Positions 25,889-35,365 of a stretch of DNA of 46,864 nt are shown piece by piece. The stretch comes from Candidatus Sulfopaludibacter sp. SbA3 (GTDB taxonomy: Bacteria > Acidobacteriota > Terriglobia > Bryobacterales > Bryobacteraceae): positions 1 through 46,864 of the forward strand of contig CAMDED010000051.1 in the NCBI GenBank assembly GCA_945893365.1, in the 5' to 3' direction. The notes below the pieces were generated by a model, which saw nothing but the letters and a program-made list of their open reading frames with translations, did no database searches and was not told the DNA's origin. Each line of letters starts with the position of its first letter. Positions within the stretch are counted from its first letter, which is position 1. The position numbers and the translations under genes are program-made.

Positions 25889-27087
25889 GCGCCGACGGCT
25901 CCGCCCGCGACGAGCGTCGAAACCTCCTCCTGCGAGTAGCCGAGCTCCAACAAAATTTCACGCGAGTGTTCGCCGATTTCCGGCGCCATCGCCGGCTTCC
26001 GTTTCTCCACGCCGTCCACCCGCATCGGGCTATCCACGGTTCGCAGGGGCCCGGCCCGATCGATTTCCGGGTATAGTCCGTTCGCCTGCATCTGCTCATC
26101 CTGGGCGACTTCGCCGGGCGAGGGTACCGGACCCCAAACCACGCCGTGTTGGTTGAACAGCTTTGCGCACTGCGCCATATCGAGCGCACCGATCACACGG
26201 TCGAGCAGCTCGATCAATTCGCGGGCGTGTTCGGTTCGGGCTTTGAAGGTATGAAAACGCGGGTTTCCGATCATCTCGCGGAATCCCAGCGCATTACAAA
26301 GACGCGCCCAGTCGTGTCGGGGGTCGAGACAGCAGAGAATAAAGCGGAATCCATCTCGCGTCACGTAGTGGTTCACCAGCGGATTGATGGTTGTGCTCCG
26401 CGTGCGGCGGGCGGGAAACTCGGCGCCGCAGTGGGCCGCCTGAATCTGGCAACTGTTCGACCACGCGCCCGTTGCCATGAGCGACGTGGAGACCCTTGCG
26501 CCTTTTCCCGTATGCTCGCGCTGGTACAGCGCCAACATGATGGCGCCAAACAACGAAGTTGCCGTCGGATGATCGCCGAATCCCGCCGGGGCGAGCGTCG
26601 GCTCGGTATCGCTGTTGTACATCAAGCCCATCAAACCCGAGCGCGCCCAATAGGCCGTCGTGTCGTAGCCGGGTTTTCCCGCCTCGCCTCCCTGTTCGCC
26701 GTATCCCGTTACGTAGGCATAAATGAGCCGTGGATTCGCGGCGGACAGATCCTCATACGACATTCCGAAGCGCGCTACCAGGTCCGGTTGATAATTTGTG
26801 ATAAAAACGTCGGCGGCGGCTGTCAGCCGGTGAAGGATGGCGCGCCCATCCTCCTTCGAAAGGTCGAGAGCCACGCTCCTTCTATTCCGCGCGTCGAGAA
26901 TCCAGCAATAGTTGAGGCCTGAAACCGGCATGCCGGGAACCGCCCCCAGGCGGCGGTAAGGATCTCCGCCGCGCGGATACTCAACCTTGATTACATCGGC
27001 GCCGAAATCCGACAGGATCGTCGCCGCTGCCGGTCCGGCGATGTAAGTTCCGCAATCGATGACGCGAATGCCCTTCAGGATCGACAT
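25885..27087 (-). CDS. CaiB/BaiF family CoA-transferase (class III)
   Basis: A 400-residue enzyme that moves CoA between carboxylic acids. The N-terminus has the family pattern ILKGIRVIDCGTYIAGPAAA and LSDFGADVIKVEYPRGGDPY. The segment KPGYDTTAYWARSGLMGLMY contains the conserved Asp that forms the acyl-enzyme anhydride. ALFGAIMLALYQREHTGKGA-type sequence is seen as LFGAIMLALYQREHTGKGAR. The substrate cannot be read from sequence. Directly upstream is an oxidoreductase of the quinone/enoyl type with a one-base gap, which suggests a shared catabolic step on an acyl-CoA, though this is only inference. Confidence 0.93.
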   Translation of the reverse strand: MSILKGIRVIDCGTYIAGPAAATILSDFGADVIKVEYPRGGDPYRRLGAVPGMPVSGLNYCWILDARNRRSVALDLSKEDGRAILHRLTAAADVFITNYQPDLVARFGMSYEDLSAANPRLIYAYVTGYGEQGGEAGKPGYDTTAYWARSGLMGLMYNSDTEPTLAPAGFGDHPTATSLFGAIMLALYQREHTGKGARVSTSLMATGAWSNSCQIQAAHCGAEFPARRTRSTTINPLVNHYVTRDGFRFILCCLDPRHDWARLCNALGFREMIGNPRFHTFKARTEHARELIELLDRVIGALDMAQCAKLFNQHGVVWGPVPSPGEVAQDEQMQANGLYPEIDRAGPLRTVDSPMRVDGVEKRKPAMAPEIGEHSREILLELGYSQEEVSTLVAGGAVGA

Positions 27088-27088
27088 C

Positions 27089-28063
27089 TTACAAGGCTAT
27101 CACTGCTTTCCCCAGGATCTTGCGATTGGCCAGATCGCGCAGCGCTGCGGGAGCCTCGTCCAACCTGTAGGTGGGACCGGCGACGGGCCGAATTCGCCCT
27201 TGCCGGAACAGGCCGACCAGGCTTTCCTGGGTGGCTGCAAGATAATCGGGGCGATTGGCGACGTAGCCGCCCCAGAGCACGCCGACGATCGAGATGTTTT
27301 TCAGCAGGACGCGATTCGCGGCAACCGTCGGGATACGGCCCCCGGCGAACCCGATCACGAGAAGGCGTCCTTCCGAGGCGATGCATTTCGTGGACAGATC
27401 GAAGATATCGCCGCCGACGGGATCGAAGATGACGTTCGCCCCGCCATCCGTGATTTCCTTGACCCGATCGACCCACGCGGGAGTTGAATAATCGAGAGCG
27501 TGAAGGGCTCCCTGAGCGCGGCAGAAATCGAGCTTCGCCGCGCTTCCCGCGGTAGCGATGACCCGGGCCCCAAGCGCCGCTCCGAGCTGGATGGCCGACA
27601 TCCCAACTCCGCTCGCCCCTGCGTGGACCAGCAGCCACTCGCCGGCTTTAAGCGGGGCGCGATGTGTCAGTGCGAACCAGGAGGTGTGGTAGACGATGGG
27701 CATTGATGCCCCCTGGACCGGCGACATACCTTCGGGTAGAGCCCACACGCGGTCCGCCCGCGCCACCGAGAACTCGGCAAATCCGCCGCCCCAGGGCAGC
27801 GCGACTACTTCATCGCCCGCCTTCCACTGGAGCACTCCTTCGCCAATGCCATCGATAACGCCGGCCACTTCCGCTCCCGCCGTGAAGGGAAAAGGCGGCT
27901 TCACCTGGTACTTTCCCTGAATCTGAAGGATATCGAAGAAGTTGAGCGCGGAGGCAAGATTGCGAACCCGCACTTCGCCCGGACCCGGTTCGGGCAGGGG
28001 GACTTCGGCAAATATCATTTCCTCCGGTTCGCACCATCTGTGGACTTGCCAGGCGTTGGGCAT
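27089..28063 (-). CDS. NADPH:quinone oxidoreductase-like MDR protein
   Basis: A 324-residue zinc-independent member of the medium-chain dehydrogenase/reductase family. The GroES-like N-terminal part contains EVPLPEPGPGEVRVRN and PFTAGAEVAGVIDGIGEGV. The Rossmann part has LLVHAGASGVGMSAIQLGAA, the quinone-oxidoreductase version of the nucleotide-binding loop, then ARVIATAGSAAKLDF and IFDPVGGDIFD. The end VAGPTYRLDEAPAALRDLAN is typical. Zinc-ligand Cys residues are lacking. It is the first gene of the run leading to the CoA-transferase, DUF309 and xseA, so the promoter should lie in 28064-28200. Confidence 0.92.
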   Translation of the reverse strand: MPNAWQVHRWCEPEEMIFAEVPLPEPGPGEVRVRNLASALNFFDILQIQGKYQVKPPFPFTAGAEVAGVIDGIGEGVLQWKAGDEVVALPWGGGFAEFSVARADRVWALPEGMSPVQGASMPIVYHTSWFALTHRAPLKAGEWLLVHAGASGVGMSAIQLGAALGARVIATAGSAAKLDFCRAQGALHALDYSTPAWVDRVKEITDGGANVIFDPVGGDIFDLSTKCIASEGRLLVIGFAGGRIPTVAANRVLLKNISIVGVLWGGYVANRPDYLAATQESLVGLFRQGRIRPVAGPTYRLDEAPAALRDLANRKILGKAVIAL

Positions 28064-28606
28064 TCTGGTGCATTATACTCCGCCGTATTGGCAGTAAGCA
28101 CCTGAAACCCTGATGGCCATTGACTCTGGATGAAGGCTTATGTCAGACTCCCCAATTGAAGAGGTTCTATGTTTCACCTTCGTTTTTCATCACTATGCAC
28201 CACAATTCAAATGACTTCGTAGTTCCCCTCGGCAGGTTGCAACCGGCAGCTGGGTGGGGCGGGCGATCACCTTTCGTCGCCTGTTGGGGAGGGCCTACGG
28301 CCCGCGAAACTTCATGAAAAACCAAAGGCGGCAAATGCAGGCTTGGCCCGAGCTTCGCTTTTTTGGGCTCTCGTGTTTTCATGGGGTTAGGTTGGTTTTT
28401 CGACCCTGCCTTCTTCCGCGCGTGGACCAGGCCACGAACGACGATGGCCTGGTCCACCGGCGCCACAGTTCCATCAGCAAGTGTGGAACAGTTACTTCCT
28501 GACGAGCCCTAAGAGTTGTTCCCGGGATCGAGCCAGAGCCAGAGGTGTCAGCCGGCATTTCGCCCCCTTCAAATCCTCTAAAATAGGGGCTAGGAGCTAC
28601 TTCCAC
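28064..28606. other. Divergent intergenic region, with a possible 71-residue ORF and inverted repeats
   Basis: These 543 bases separate the oxidoreductase run (minus) from the receptor gene (plus). On the minus strand an open frame from ATG 28382 to 28167 gives 71 residues opening MKTREPKKAKLGPSLHLPPL. It has no ribosome site and no recognised family, so it may be chance. GGGCC-TAC-GGCCC at 28291-28303 is a short palindrome of a type that recurs at 33467-33479. GTTCCA (28467-28472) and TGGAAC form another inverted repeat about ten bases apart, ending near 28488. GGAG at about 28592-28595 precedes the GTG of the receptor gene. Confidence 0.35.
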
Positions 28607-31600
28607 GTGAGATTCTCGACTCGTCCGCTCGCTCTCCTCGCCCTGATCCCCGTAGCTTACGCACAGTCCGACCGCGGAACCATCACCGGGCGCGTTACCG
28701 ACCCCTCCGACTCCGCTATCGCCGGCGCCTCCGTCACCATCGTGAACCAGGAGACAGGCCTCCGCACTGTCACTAAGACCAACGCCACGGGCAACTACGC
28801 CGCCGGGCAGTTGTCCGTCGGCCGCTACGAGATTTCGATCGAATTCTCCGGCTTCCGAAAATATCTCCGCCGCGACACTCCGCTCAACGTCGCGCAGACG
28901 CTTACGCTGAACGTGGCGCTCGAGGTGGGCCAGGTGGATCAGCAGATCGAGGTCACCTCCGCTCCTCCGCTGCTTGAAAGCACGACATCCGATCTCGGCA
29001 CGGTCGTGAGCCGCGACCGCGTCGTCGACCTCCCCCTGGCCGTCTCCGGCAACATGCGCCATCCCGGCGCGTTCGTCTTCCTCGCCCCAGGCGTCACCGG
29101 GGACACCTCGAATACCCAGATCAACGGGTCGCAAAACCGCTCGAAAGAAATCCTCGTCGATGGCGTCGGCAGCACCAGTCCGGAAAGCGGCGGCTTGCTG
29201 TTCACCTATCCTCCGGTCGAATCCATCAGCGAGTTCAAACTGGTCAGCAGTAACTTCAGCGCCGAGTACGGACGCACGGGAGCCGGCTTCGAAGTGTACA
29301 CCTCGCGCTCCGGAGGCAACCAGTTTCACGGAGGGATTTGGGAATACCTGCGCAACGACAAGTTCGACGCCCGCGGTTTCATCGCCCGCACTCGCGCCGT
29401 CAACCGTCAGAACGAGTTCGGAGCCGCTTTCGGCGGCCCCATCCTGCTGCCCCGCTATAACGGCCGCAACCGCTCCTTCTTCCACTTTGTGTATGACGGC
29501 TTCCGCTTCCGCGCCGGAGCGTTGAACGAGCTCGCCACCATGCCCACCGCCGACATGGTGCGAGGCGACTTCTCGAAAGTCGTCCGCGGCGCGGCCCCTC
29601 TCTTGATCTACGATCCCGCCACCACTCGCGCCGACCCGGCCGGCGGCTTCACGCGCACGCCGTTTGCCGGCAACGCGATTCCCGTGGCACGCTTTAGCGC
29701 GGTCTCGCGCGGCATGCTTCAGTTCGTCCCCGCGCCTTCCAATTCGAATCTGTTGAATAACTTTGAGGTGACCGGCGCGTCGAGGTTCGATCGCGATGTC
29801 TATACCATTAAGGGCGATCACCAGTTCTCCGAACGCAACCGCATCAACGTGTTCCTGTTCGTCAACAACCAGGCGAGCATCGCCGCCGAGCGGCTCCCCG
29901 GCGCTCTCAGCCCCGCCCTCAACGAGCAGCGGCCCTCCCGCTGGATCCGCCTCAATCATGACCTGTTACTTAGCCCCACGGCGCTCAACAACTTCCGCGC
30001 CGGCTACACCCGCGAGCCTCAGCGCTGGTCCCGCGTCGCATCCGGCAACGGTTATCTACAGACCTCCGGGCTCAAGGGCACGAACCCTCCGGGCGATATC
30101 CTGCCCCGCACTACATTCACCGATGGTCTTTCCAACTGGGGCGACGAAGCCAAGAATATCGGCGAGCAGGTGAACAATATCCTCCAGGTGGCCGACACTC
30201 TCAGCCACACTCGCGGCAATCACAATTTCAAGTTCGGCGCCGATGTGCGCTGGCTCCAGACGAACGGAGCGGACCCTTTCAATCAGCAGAGTACGATGGC
30301 GTTCAATTCGAACGAAACCGCGCTGCCCACCGCCGCCGGACGCGCCGCGAGCGGGCATTCCTTCGCCAGTTTCCTTCTTGGCCAGGTGGATAACGCCAAC
30401 TACAACGGCCTGTTCGTGGTACCCGGCAATCGCTACCGCTATTTTGCAGGCTTCTTCCAGGATGACTGGAAGCTGACGCGCAAGCTGACGCTCAACTACG
30501 GCGTGCGCTATGACCTTTACTTCCCGCGCATCGAGGCGCATGACAACTTCGCCGGCTTCGATCCCGCCGTCCCGAATCCGGGCGCGGGGAATCTTTTGGG
30601 CGCGGTGACGTTTCTCGGCGAGGGTCCCGGCCGCGACAATTCCCGGCGCAGCTTCGCCGATACGGATTATAAAAGCTTCGGACCACGCCTCGGTTTCGCC
30701 TATCAACTCCGCGCGAGCACCGTCCTCCGCGGCGGGTATGGCCTCTTCTACGGCACGGGCAACGCCACCGCCGGTCTGCGTAGCTCGCAACAGTACATTT
30801 ACGGCTTCAACGCCGCTCCCAGCTACGCCAGTACGGATGTCGGCGTCACTCCCGCGTTCAACTGGGACGCTGGTTTCCCAAGCGACTGGCCCCGCCCGCC
30901 CTTCATCAATCCGACGGTTCAAAACGGGAGCAACGTCAACTACATCGGACGCGGCGACGGACGGCCGCCCTACTTCCAGAACTTCCAGTTCAGTATCCAG
31001 CAGGAACTCCCCGCCCGCTTTCTGATGGAAGCCGCCTACGTTGGCGTCAAGGGTACGCGCCTGGGGAATAATCTCGTCACGTGGAACCAGGTGGACCCCA
31101 GATACCTCAGCCTCGGCGCCACGCTCACGCAGAACATTGCTTCCGCCGCCGCCGTTGCCGCGGGCATCGCGCGGCCCTACGCCGCCTTCAACGGCTCCGT
31201 CGCCCAGGCTCTGCGGGCCTATCCGCAATATCTGAACGTAAGTAACAACGCAAATCCCAACGGCAACTCGACCTACCACGCGCTTCAGATCAAGCTGGAC
31301 AAGCGTTTCTCGAGCGGCCTCGCCCTGCTCGGTTCTTACAGTTGGGCGAAGACCATCTCCGATGGCGACATCGCCGCCGGCGGCGGTCCGGGCGGCCAGG
31401 ATTTCTTCAACCGCAGTCTCGAGAAAGCCGTCGGCACCAACGACATTCCACATGTGGTTGCGCTGAGCTACACCTACGAAATCCCGTTCGGACCGGGGAA
31501 GCGGTTCTTCCGCCAGACGGGCGCGGCGGGAAAGATCGCCGGAGGCTGGCAGGTAACGGGAATCCATCAATACCAGACCGGCCGCCCGATCGCGCTCACC

Positions 31601-31993
31601 GCCAACAACACGCTGCCGCTGTTCAACGGCGCTCTTCGCCCGGACGTCGTTTCCGGAGCCGCTCGCGCCCAGGCCTACACCGATCCTCTCGCCGACCGGT
31701 GGATCAATGCGGCGGCATTCTCCGCTCCGACGGCTTTCCGGTTCGGCACCGCCGCCAGGGCCTACACGAACCTCCGCGGGCAAGCTTTTGCTAACGAAAG
31801 CTTCGGCGTCATCAAACGCACGGCGCTTACCGAAAAGCTGAATCTCACCTTCCGCGCCGAGTTCTTCAACGCGTTCAACCGCACGGTGTTCGGAGCGCCG
31901 GTCGGCAACGTCTCGGCGGGCAACTTCGGCCGCGTCAGTGCGCAGTCGAACACGCCCCGCCAAGGTCAGATGGCGTTACGGCTGGATTTCTAA
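28607..31993 (+). CDS. Oar-like TonB-dependent receptor with carboxypeptidase-regulatory domain
   Basis: The chosen start is GTG at 28607, behind GGAG. It gives 1128 residues with a signal peptide (RPLALLALIPVAYA). An in-frame ATG at 28481 would put 42 extra residues before the signal and is less likely. Domains: a CarboxypepD_reg-like beta-sandwich (about 20-105: GTITGRVTDPSDSAIAGASV), a plug domain (about 115-250, with QINGSQNRSKEILVDGV), and a large beta-barrel. The chain ends in Phe (MALRLDF), as outer-membrane barrels do. Such proteins are highly expanded in Acidobacteria and are thought to import or bind large carbohydrates. The ligand is unknown. Confidence 0.9.
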   Translation: MRFSTRPLALLALIPVAYAQSDRGTITGRVTDPSDSAIAGASVTIVNQETGLRTVTKTNATGNYAAGQLSVGRYEISIEFSGFRKYLRRDTPLNVAQTLTLNVALEVGQVDQQIEVTSAPPLLESTTSDLGTVVSRDRVVDLPLAVSGNMRHPGAFVFLAPGVTGDTSNTQINGSQNRSKEILVDGVGSTSPESGGLLFTYPPVESISEFKLVSSNFSAEYGRTGAGFEVYTSRSGGNQFHGGIWEYLRNDKFDARGFIARTRAVNRQNEFGAAFGGPILLPRYNGRNRSFFHFVYDGFRFRAGALNELATMPTADMVRGDFSKVVRGAAPLLIYDPATTRADPAGGFTRTPFAGNAIPVARFSAVSRGMLQFVPAPSNSNLLNNFEVTGASRFDRDVYTIKGDHQFSERNRINVFLFVNNQASIAAERLPGALSPALNEQRPSRWIRLNHDLLLSPTALNNFRAGYTREPQRWSRVASGNGYLQTSGLKGTNPPGDILPRTTFTDGLSNWGDEAKNIGEQVNNILQVADTLSHTRGNHNFKFGADVRWLQTNGADPFNQQSTMAFNSNETALPTAAGRAASGHSFASFLLGQVDNANYNGLFVVPGNRYRYFAGFFQDDWKLTRKLTLNYGVRYDLYFPRIEAHDNFAGFDPAVPNPGAGNLLGAVTFLGEGPGRDNSRRSFADTDYKSFGPRLGFAYQLRASTVLRGGYGLFYGTGNATAGLRSSQQYIYGFNAAPSYASTDVGVTPAFNWDAGFPSDWPRPPFINPTVQNGSNVNYIGRGDGRPPYFQNFQFSIQQELPARFLMEAAYVGVKGTRLGNNLVTWNQVDPRYLSLGATLTQNIASAAAVAAGIARPYAAFNGSVAQALRAYPQYLNVSNNANPNGNSTYHALQIKLDKRFSSGLALLGSYSWAKTISDGDIAAGGGPGGQDFFNRSLEKAVGTNDIPHVVALSYTYEIPFGPGKRFFRQTGAAGKIAGGWQVTGIHQYQTGRPIALTANNTLPLFNGALRPDVVSGAARAQAYTDPLADRWINAAAFSAPTAFRFGTAARAYTNLRGQAFANESFGVIKRTALTEKLNLTFRAEFFNAFNRTVFGAPVGNVSAGNFGRVSAQSNTPRQGQMALRLDF

Positions 31994-31994
31994 G

Positions 31995-32040
31995 TTAGCC
32001 CGCGTCCTGCCCCGACGGGCGGCAAGCGCGCCGGGGCTAA
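31995..32040. terminator. Hairpin between convergent genes
   Basis: TTAGCCC (31995-32001) pairs with GGGCTAA (32034-32040). The GC-rich interior (GCCCCG and CGGGGC segments) can form alternative pairs. It sits between the receptor stop at 31993 and the dctA stop at 32037, which it overlaps. No T run follows on either strand, so termination would be non-classical. The placement between convergent genes is the main argument. Confidence 0.4.
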
Positions 32041-33329
32041 TCGGCGAGCGGATCGAGCTCCGGCGCGCTTCCCGCCTCCAACCGCTCCCGCATCACCGCA
32101 ACGTCCAGATCGCCAGTCCACTTCGCGACGACCAGCGCCGCCACGCCGTTGCCGATCACATTCGTGATCGCCCTCGCCTCCGACATGAAGCGGTCGATTC
32201 CCAGAATCAGCGCCAATCCGCCGACAGGCACGCTGCCCACCGCGGACAACGTCGCGGCCAACACCACAAAACCGCTGCCCGTGACGCCGGCCGCCCCCTT
32301 CGACGTCAGCATCAGTACCGCAAGCAGGGTCAATTGCTGCGTCATCGTCATCGGCGAGTTCGTTGCCTGCGCAATGAACACCGCCGCCATGGTCAGGTAG
32401 ATCGAAGTGCCGTCCAGGTTGAAGGAGTAACCTGTCGGGATCACCAGTCCCACGGTGGAACGCCCCGCTCCCAGGCTCTCCATCTTCGCCATCAAGCGCG
32501 GGAGCGCGGCTTCGGACGACGACGTTCCCAGCACGATCAGCAGTTCCTCGCGAATATAACGCAGGTAACGGAAGATGCTGAAGCCGTGCGCTCGCGCGAT
32601 GGCTCCGAGAATGATGAAAATGAACGCGGCGCAGGTAAGATAGAAAGTCGCCATCAACTTGGCGAGCGAAAGCAGGCTCTGCAGTCCGTACGCGCCCACG
32701 GTGAAAGCCATCGCGCCGAACGCACCCACCGGCGCGGCGTACATGATGACCTTGACGATCGCGAACAGGATCTCCGAGAACCTCTCGATCATCGCAAAGA
32801 TCACGTTCGAATGCGCGCCGAGCTGCTGCAGCGCCACGCCGAAAAGAATGGCGAGGAACAGCACCTGCAGAATCTCGCCCTTGGCGAAGGCGTCGATGAA
32901 GGTGGACGGAATGATATTGAGAATGAAATCTTTCGTGGTTTGCATCTTTCCCGGACCGGCGTAGGCCGCGATCGCGGTCGCATCGAGCGTCCGCACATCG
33001 ACGTTCATGCCGTCGCCAGGGCGGACGGCGTTGATGATCACGAGGCCCAAAATCAGCGACAGCGTGCTCACGACTTCGAAGTAGAGGAGCGCGAGGCCGC
33101 CCGTCCGTCCAATGCGCTTGAGGTCTTCGGCTCCGGCGATGCCGATCACGACCGTGCAGAAGATGATCGGCGCGATGATCATCTTGATCAACTTGATAAA
33201 GCCGTCGCCGAGCGGCTTCATGGCGGCGCCGGTGGAGGGAGCGTAGATGCCCAATGCGACGCCGATACTGATGGCGACGAGCACCTGGACGTAAAGAGAG
33301 CCGAAGAGGGAACGGATGCGCGGTGTCAT
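32037..33329 (-). CDS. dctA: C4-dicarboxylate:cation symporter DctA
   Basis: A 430-residue inner-membrane carrier of the DAACS family, the same size as E. coli DctA (428). It imports succinate, fumarate and malate with protons or sodium. The signature blocks are nearly unchanged from enterobacterial Dct[21 protein letters not shown], then [39 protein letters not shown] (the Ser-rich re-entrant loop), [20 protein letters not shown] and [17 protein letters not shown]. There are eight helices and two hairpin loops. A DctB/DctR regulator gene is not next to it. The upstream gene is divergent. Confidence 0.96.
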   Translation of the reverse strand: MTPRIRSLFGSLYVQVLVAISIGVALGIYAPSTGAAMKPLGDGFIKLIKMIIAPIIFCTVVIGIAGAEDLKRIGRTGGLALLYFEVVSTLSLILGLVIINAVRPGDGMNVDVRTLDATAIAAYAGPGKMQTTKDFILNIIPSTFIDAFAKGEILQVLFLAILFGVALQQLGAHSNVIFAMIERFSEILFAIVKVIMYAAPVGAFGAMAFTVGAYGLQSLLSLAKLMATFYLTCAAFIFIILGAIARAHGFSIFRYLRYIREELLIVLGTSSSEAALPRLMAKMESLGAGRSTVGLVIPTGYSFNLDGTSIYLTMAAVFIAQATNSPMTMTQQLTLLAVLMLTSKGAAGVTGSGFVVLAATLSAVGSVPVGGLALILGIDRFMSEARAITNVIGNGVAALVVAKWTGDLDVAVMRERLEAGSAPELDPLAD

Positions 33330-33538
33330 TGCTTAGAAGGTCAAGTGTAGCGTCATTTCGAGCCTCCGCGCCGCGCAGTCGGCCTCAGACAAGGCAGTTG
33401 ACAGGGTTGAAAGCCTCCCCGAAGCTGTAGAAAAACTCCCCAGTTTACGCTTTCATTGCCTTTCGTGGGCCAAAGGCCCGTGAGAACAGGCCGGGAGGCC
33501 TGTCCTACATCGGTGTATACTGGGGATCGGCCCTTCCC
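33330..33538. promoter_or_regulatory. Divergent promoter region with two palindromes and a -10 element
   Basis: Between dctA (minus) and the aminotransferase (plus) lie two short hairpins: GGGCC-AAA-GGCCC (33467-33479) and ACAGGCC-GGGA-GGCCTGT (33486-33503, perfect 7-base arms). TATACT at 33516-33521, with TG directly before it, is a fair -10 element for the aminotransferase; the start codon is 18 bases further on at 33539, so the leader would be very short. The second hairpin would cover the -35 to spacer area, which suits either an operator or a dispersed intergenic repeat. Confidence 0.42.
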
Positions 33539-34705
33539 ATGTCGTTTCCCAGTGGAAAACACTTCCTTCAGATTCCAGGTCCAACCAACGTGCCGGACCG
33601 CATCCTGCGCGCGATGGCGCAGCCTACCATTGACCACCGCGGCCCGGATTTCGCCCGGCTTGGCTTCGAAGTTCTGGAAGGTCTTCAGGACGTTTTCAAG
33701 ACGAGATCGAAAATTGTAGTATTTCCAGCCTCCGGAACGGGCGCCTGGGAAGCGGCGCTCGTCAATACACTCTCTCCGGGTGACAGGGTGCTCATGTTTG
33801 AAACCGGGCACTTCGCCACGCTTTGGCGGGAGATGGCCACCCGGCTCGGCCTCGATGTCCTCTTCGTGCCGGGAGATTGGCGCCATGCCGCCGATCCGGA
33901 ACTTCTCGAGTCTGCGCTGCGTGAGGATCGCGGGGGGCGAATCAAGGGCGTCATGGTCGTTCACAATGAGACCTCCACCGGCGCCGCCAGCTCTATCTCC
34001 AACATTCGTCAGGCGATAGACCGGGTCGGACACGGAGCGCTGCTATTCGCCGACACGATCTCCTCTCTCGCTTCCATGGACTACCGCCACGATGAGTGGG
34101 GCGTGGACGTCACCGTAGCCGGGTCGCAGAAAGGTCTGATGCTCCCGCCGGGACTGAGTTTTAACGCGATCAGCGAGAAGGCTCAAAAGGCGTCGAATTC
34201 GAGCGCATTTCCCAAGTCCTATTGGGACTGGCAGCCGATGCTCGCCGCCAACAAAACCGGCTTCTTTCCCTATACCCCCGCCACGAATCTTCTGTACGGG
34301 CTGCGCGAATCCCTTTGTATGTTGAGGGAAGAAGGGCTCGACAACGTGTTCGCCCGCCACAACCGGCATGCCGAGGCCACCAGGAGGGCGGTACGGGCGT
34401 GGGGGTTGGAAATACTCTGTCTCGATCCAAGCCAGTACAGCAGTTCCCTCACGGCGGTCCTGCCGCCCCCCGGAAACAACGCCGACGCCCTTCGGAAAGT
34501 CATTCTGGAGCGGTTCAACATGTCGCTGGGCAGCGGCCTTGGAAAGCTCCAGGGAAAAGTCTTCCGGATCGGCCACCTGGGCGACTTCAACGATCTCATG
34601 CTGGCCGGTACCCTGAGCGGTGTGGAGATGGGCCTCACCCTGGCTGGCGTACCCCACTGCCCGGGCGGTGTGACGGCGGCGCTTGATTACCTTGCCTCAC
34701 TGTGA
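33539..34705 (+). CDS. Class V aminotransferase, serine-glyoxylate type
   Basis: A 388-residue PLP enzyme. The N-terminal QIPGPTNVPDRILRAM and DHRGPDFARLGFEVLEGLQD are typical of serine-glyoxylate and alanine-glyoxylate aminotransferases. The cofactor Lys is in VTVAGSQKGLMLPPGLSF, and the Asp contacting the pyridine nitrogen is in ALLFADTISSLASMDYRHDE. The C-terminal FRIGHLGDFNDLMLAGTLSG has the family Arg that binds the substrate carboxylate. It would convert serine and glyoxylate to hydroxypyruvate and glycine, in C1 or glyoxylate metabolism. Alternative amino donors cannot be excluded. It is transcribed alone, with a -10-like TATACT upstream. Confidence 0.92.
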   Translation: MSFPSGKHFLQIPGPTNVPDRILRAMAQPTIDHRGPDFARLGFEVLEGLQDVFKTRSKIVVFPASGTGAWEAALVNTLSPGDRVLMFETGHFATLWREMATRLGLDVLFVPGDWRHAADPELLESALREDRGGRIKGVMVVHNETSTGAASSISNIRQAIDRVGHGALLFADTISSLASMDYRHDEWGVDVTVAGSQKGLMLPPGLSFNAISEKAQKASNSSAFPKSYWDWQPMLAANKTGFFPYTPATNLLYGLRESLCMLREEGLDNVFARHNRHAEATRRAVRAWGLEILCLDPSQYSSSLTAVLPPPGNNADALRKVILERFNMSLGSGLGKLQGKVFRIGHLGDFNDLMLAGTLSGVEMGLTLAGVPHCPGGVTAALDYLASL

Positions 34706-34828
34706 CATCCTGTCCAACAGCCGTGTCCGCTGAACCCATCGGGACACAAAATGTCTGTAAGAACTTGTTGATTCGAAACGTCAAAGGAAGTGGAGGGTCG
34801 CGTGCACCCTCGTTTGCCGGATCTTCCG

Positions 34829-35365
34829 ATGCGTCTTACTATCGTAGTTCTCGCTTGTCTCGGTTCGCTCACGGCGGCTACGCTCGAGCGGATTTCGCTC
34901 GATGACATGATCGTGAAATCCACGGCGATCGTTCGGGGGAGAGTGAGTGGATCGAGCGCCGCATTCCATGGCTCGATGGTCTATACTCACTTGAAAATAC
35001 AAGTGTTGGAGCGCTGGAAGGGGGCTCCCACGTCAGTCCAGGATATCATTATCCCGGGCGGCAAGGTCAATAACTTCAGGCAGAGTTTTTCAGGGGCGCC
35101 CTCGCTCACCGAAGGAACCGAGTATGTCTTGTTCCTCTGGACCGGAAAGAACGGATTGACGCACATTATCGGCCTTTCACAGGGCGTTTTCGACCTGAAA
35201 CAGGCTCTTTCGGGCGTAAAAATGGCCACACGGGCGTCAACCTCGGAATTGATGCTCGCGCCCGGCACCGGCCAGGTCGTGAAGGATGAAGCGGTCGAGA
35301 TCACACTCGAAGAGTTGGGCCGCCGGATTGTGACGGTGCTGGCCGCGAAGGGCGGATCCCGATGA
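34829..35365 (+). CDS. Secreted protein coupled to a metalloprotease gene
   Basis: With ATG at 34829 the product has 178 residues and begins MRLTIVVLACLGSLTAATLE, a signal peptide. A GTG at 34790 would place 13 residues in front of it. The mature part, LDDMIVKSTAIVRGRVSG and THLKIQVLERWKG, followed by EGTEYVLFLWTGKNGLTHII, has the layout of the small beta-barrel proteins found next to matrixin-like proteases in Acidobacteria. I know no established function. The stop overlaps the start of the metalloprotease gene by four bases (ATGA), so the two are co-expressed and may act together: inhibitor, chaperone or substrate-binding partner are options. Confidence 0.7.
   Translation: MRLTIVVLACLGSLTAATLERISLDDMIVKSTAIVRGRVSGSSAAFHGSMVYTHLKIQVLERWKGAPTSVQDIIIPGGKVNNFRQSFSGAPSLTEGTEYVLFLWTGKNGLTHIIGLSQGVFDLKQALSGVKMATRASTSELMLAPGTGQVVKDEAVEITLEELGRRIVTVLAAKGGSR

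Noticed and set aside
30056-31963. Open frame of over 600 codons on the minus strand
   Set aside because: It is antisense to the TonB-dependent receptor barrel and has no recognisable domain or ribosome site.
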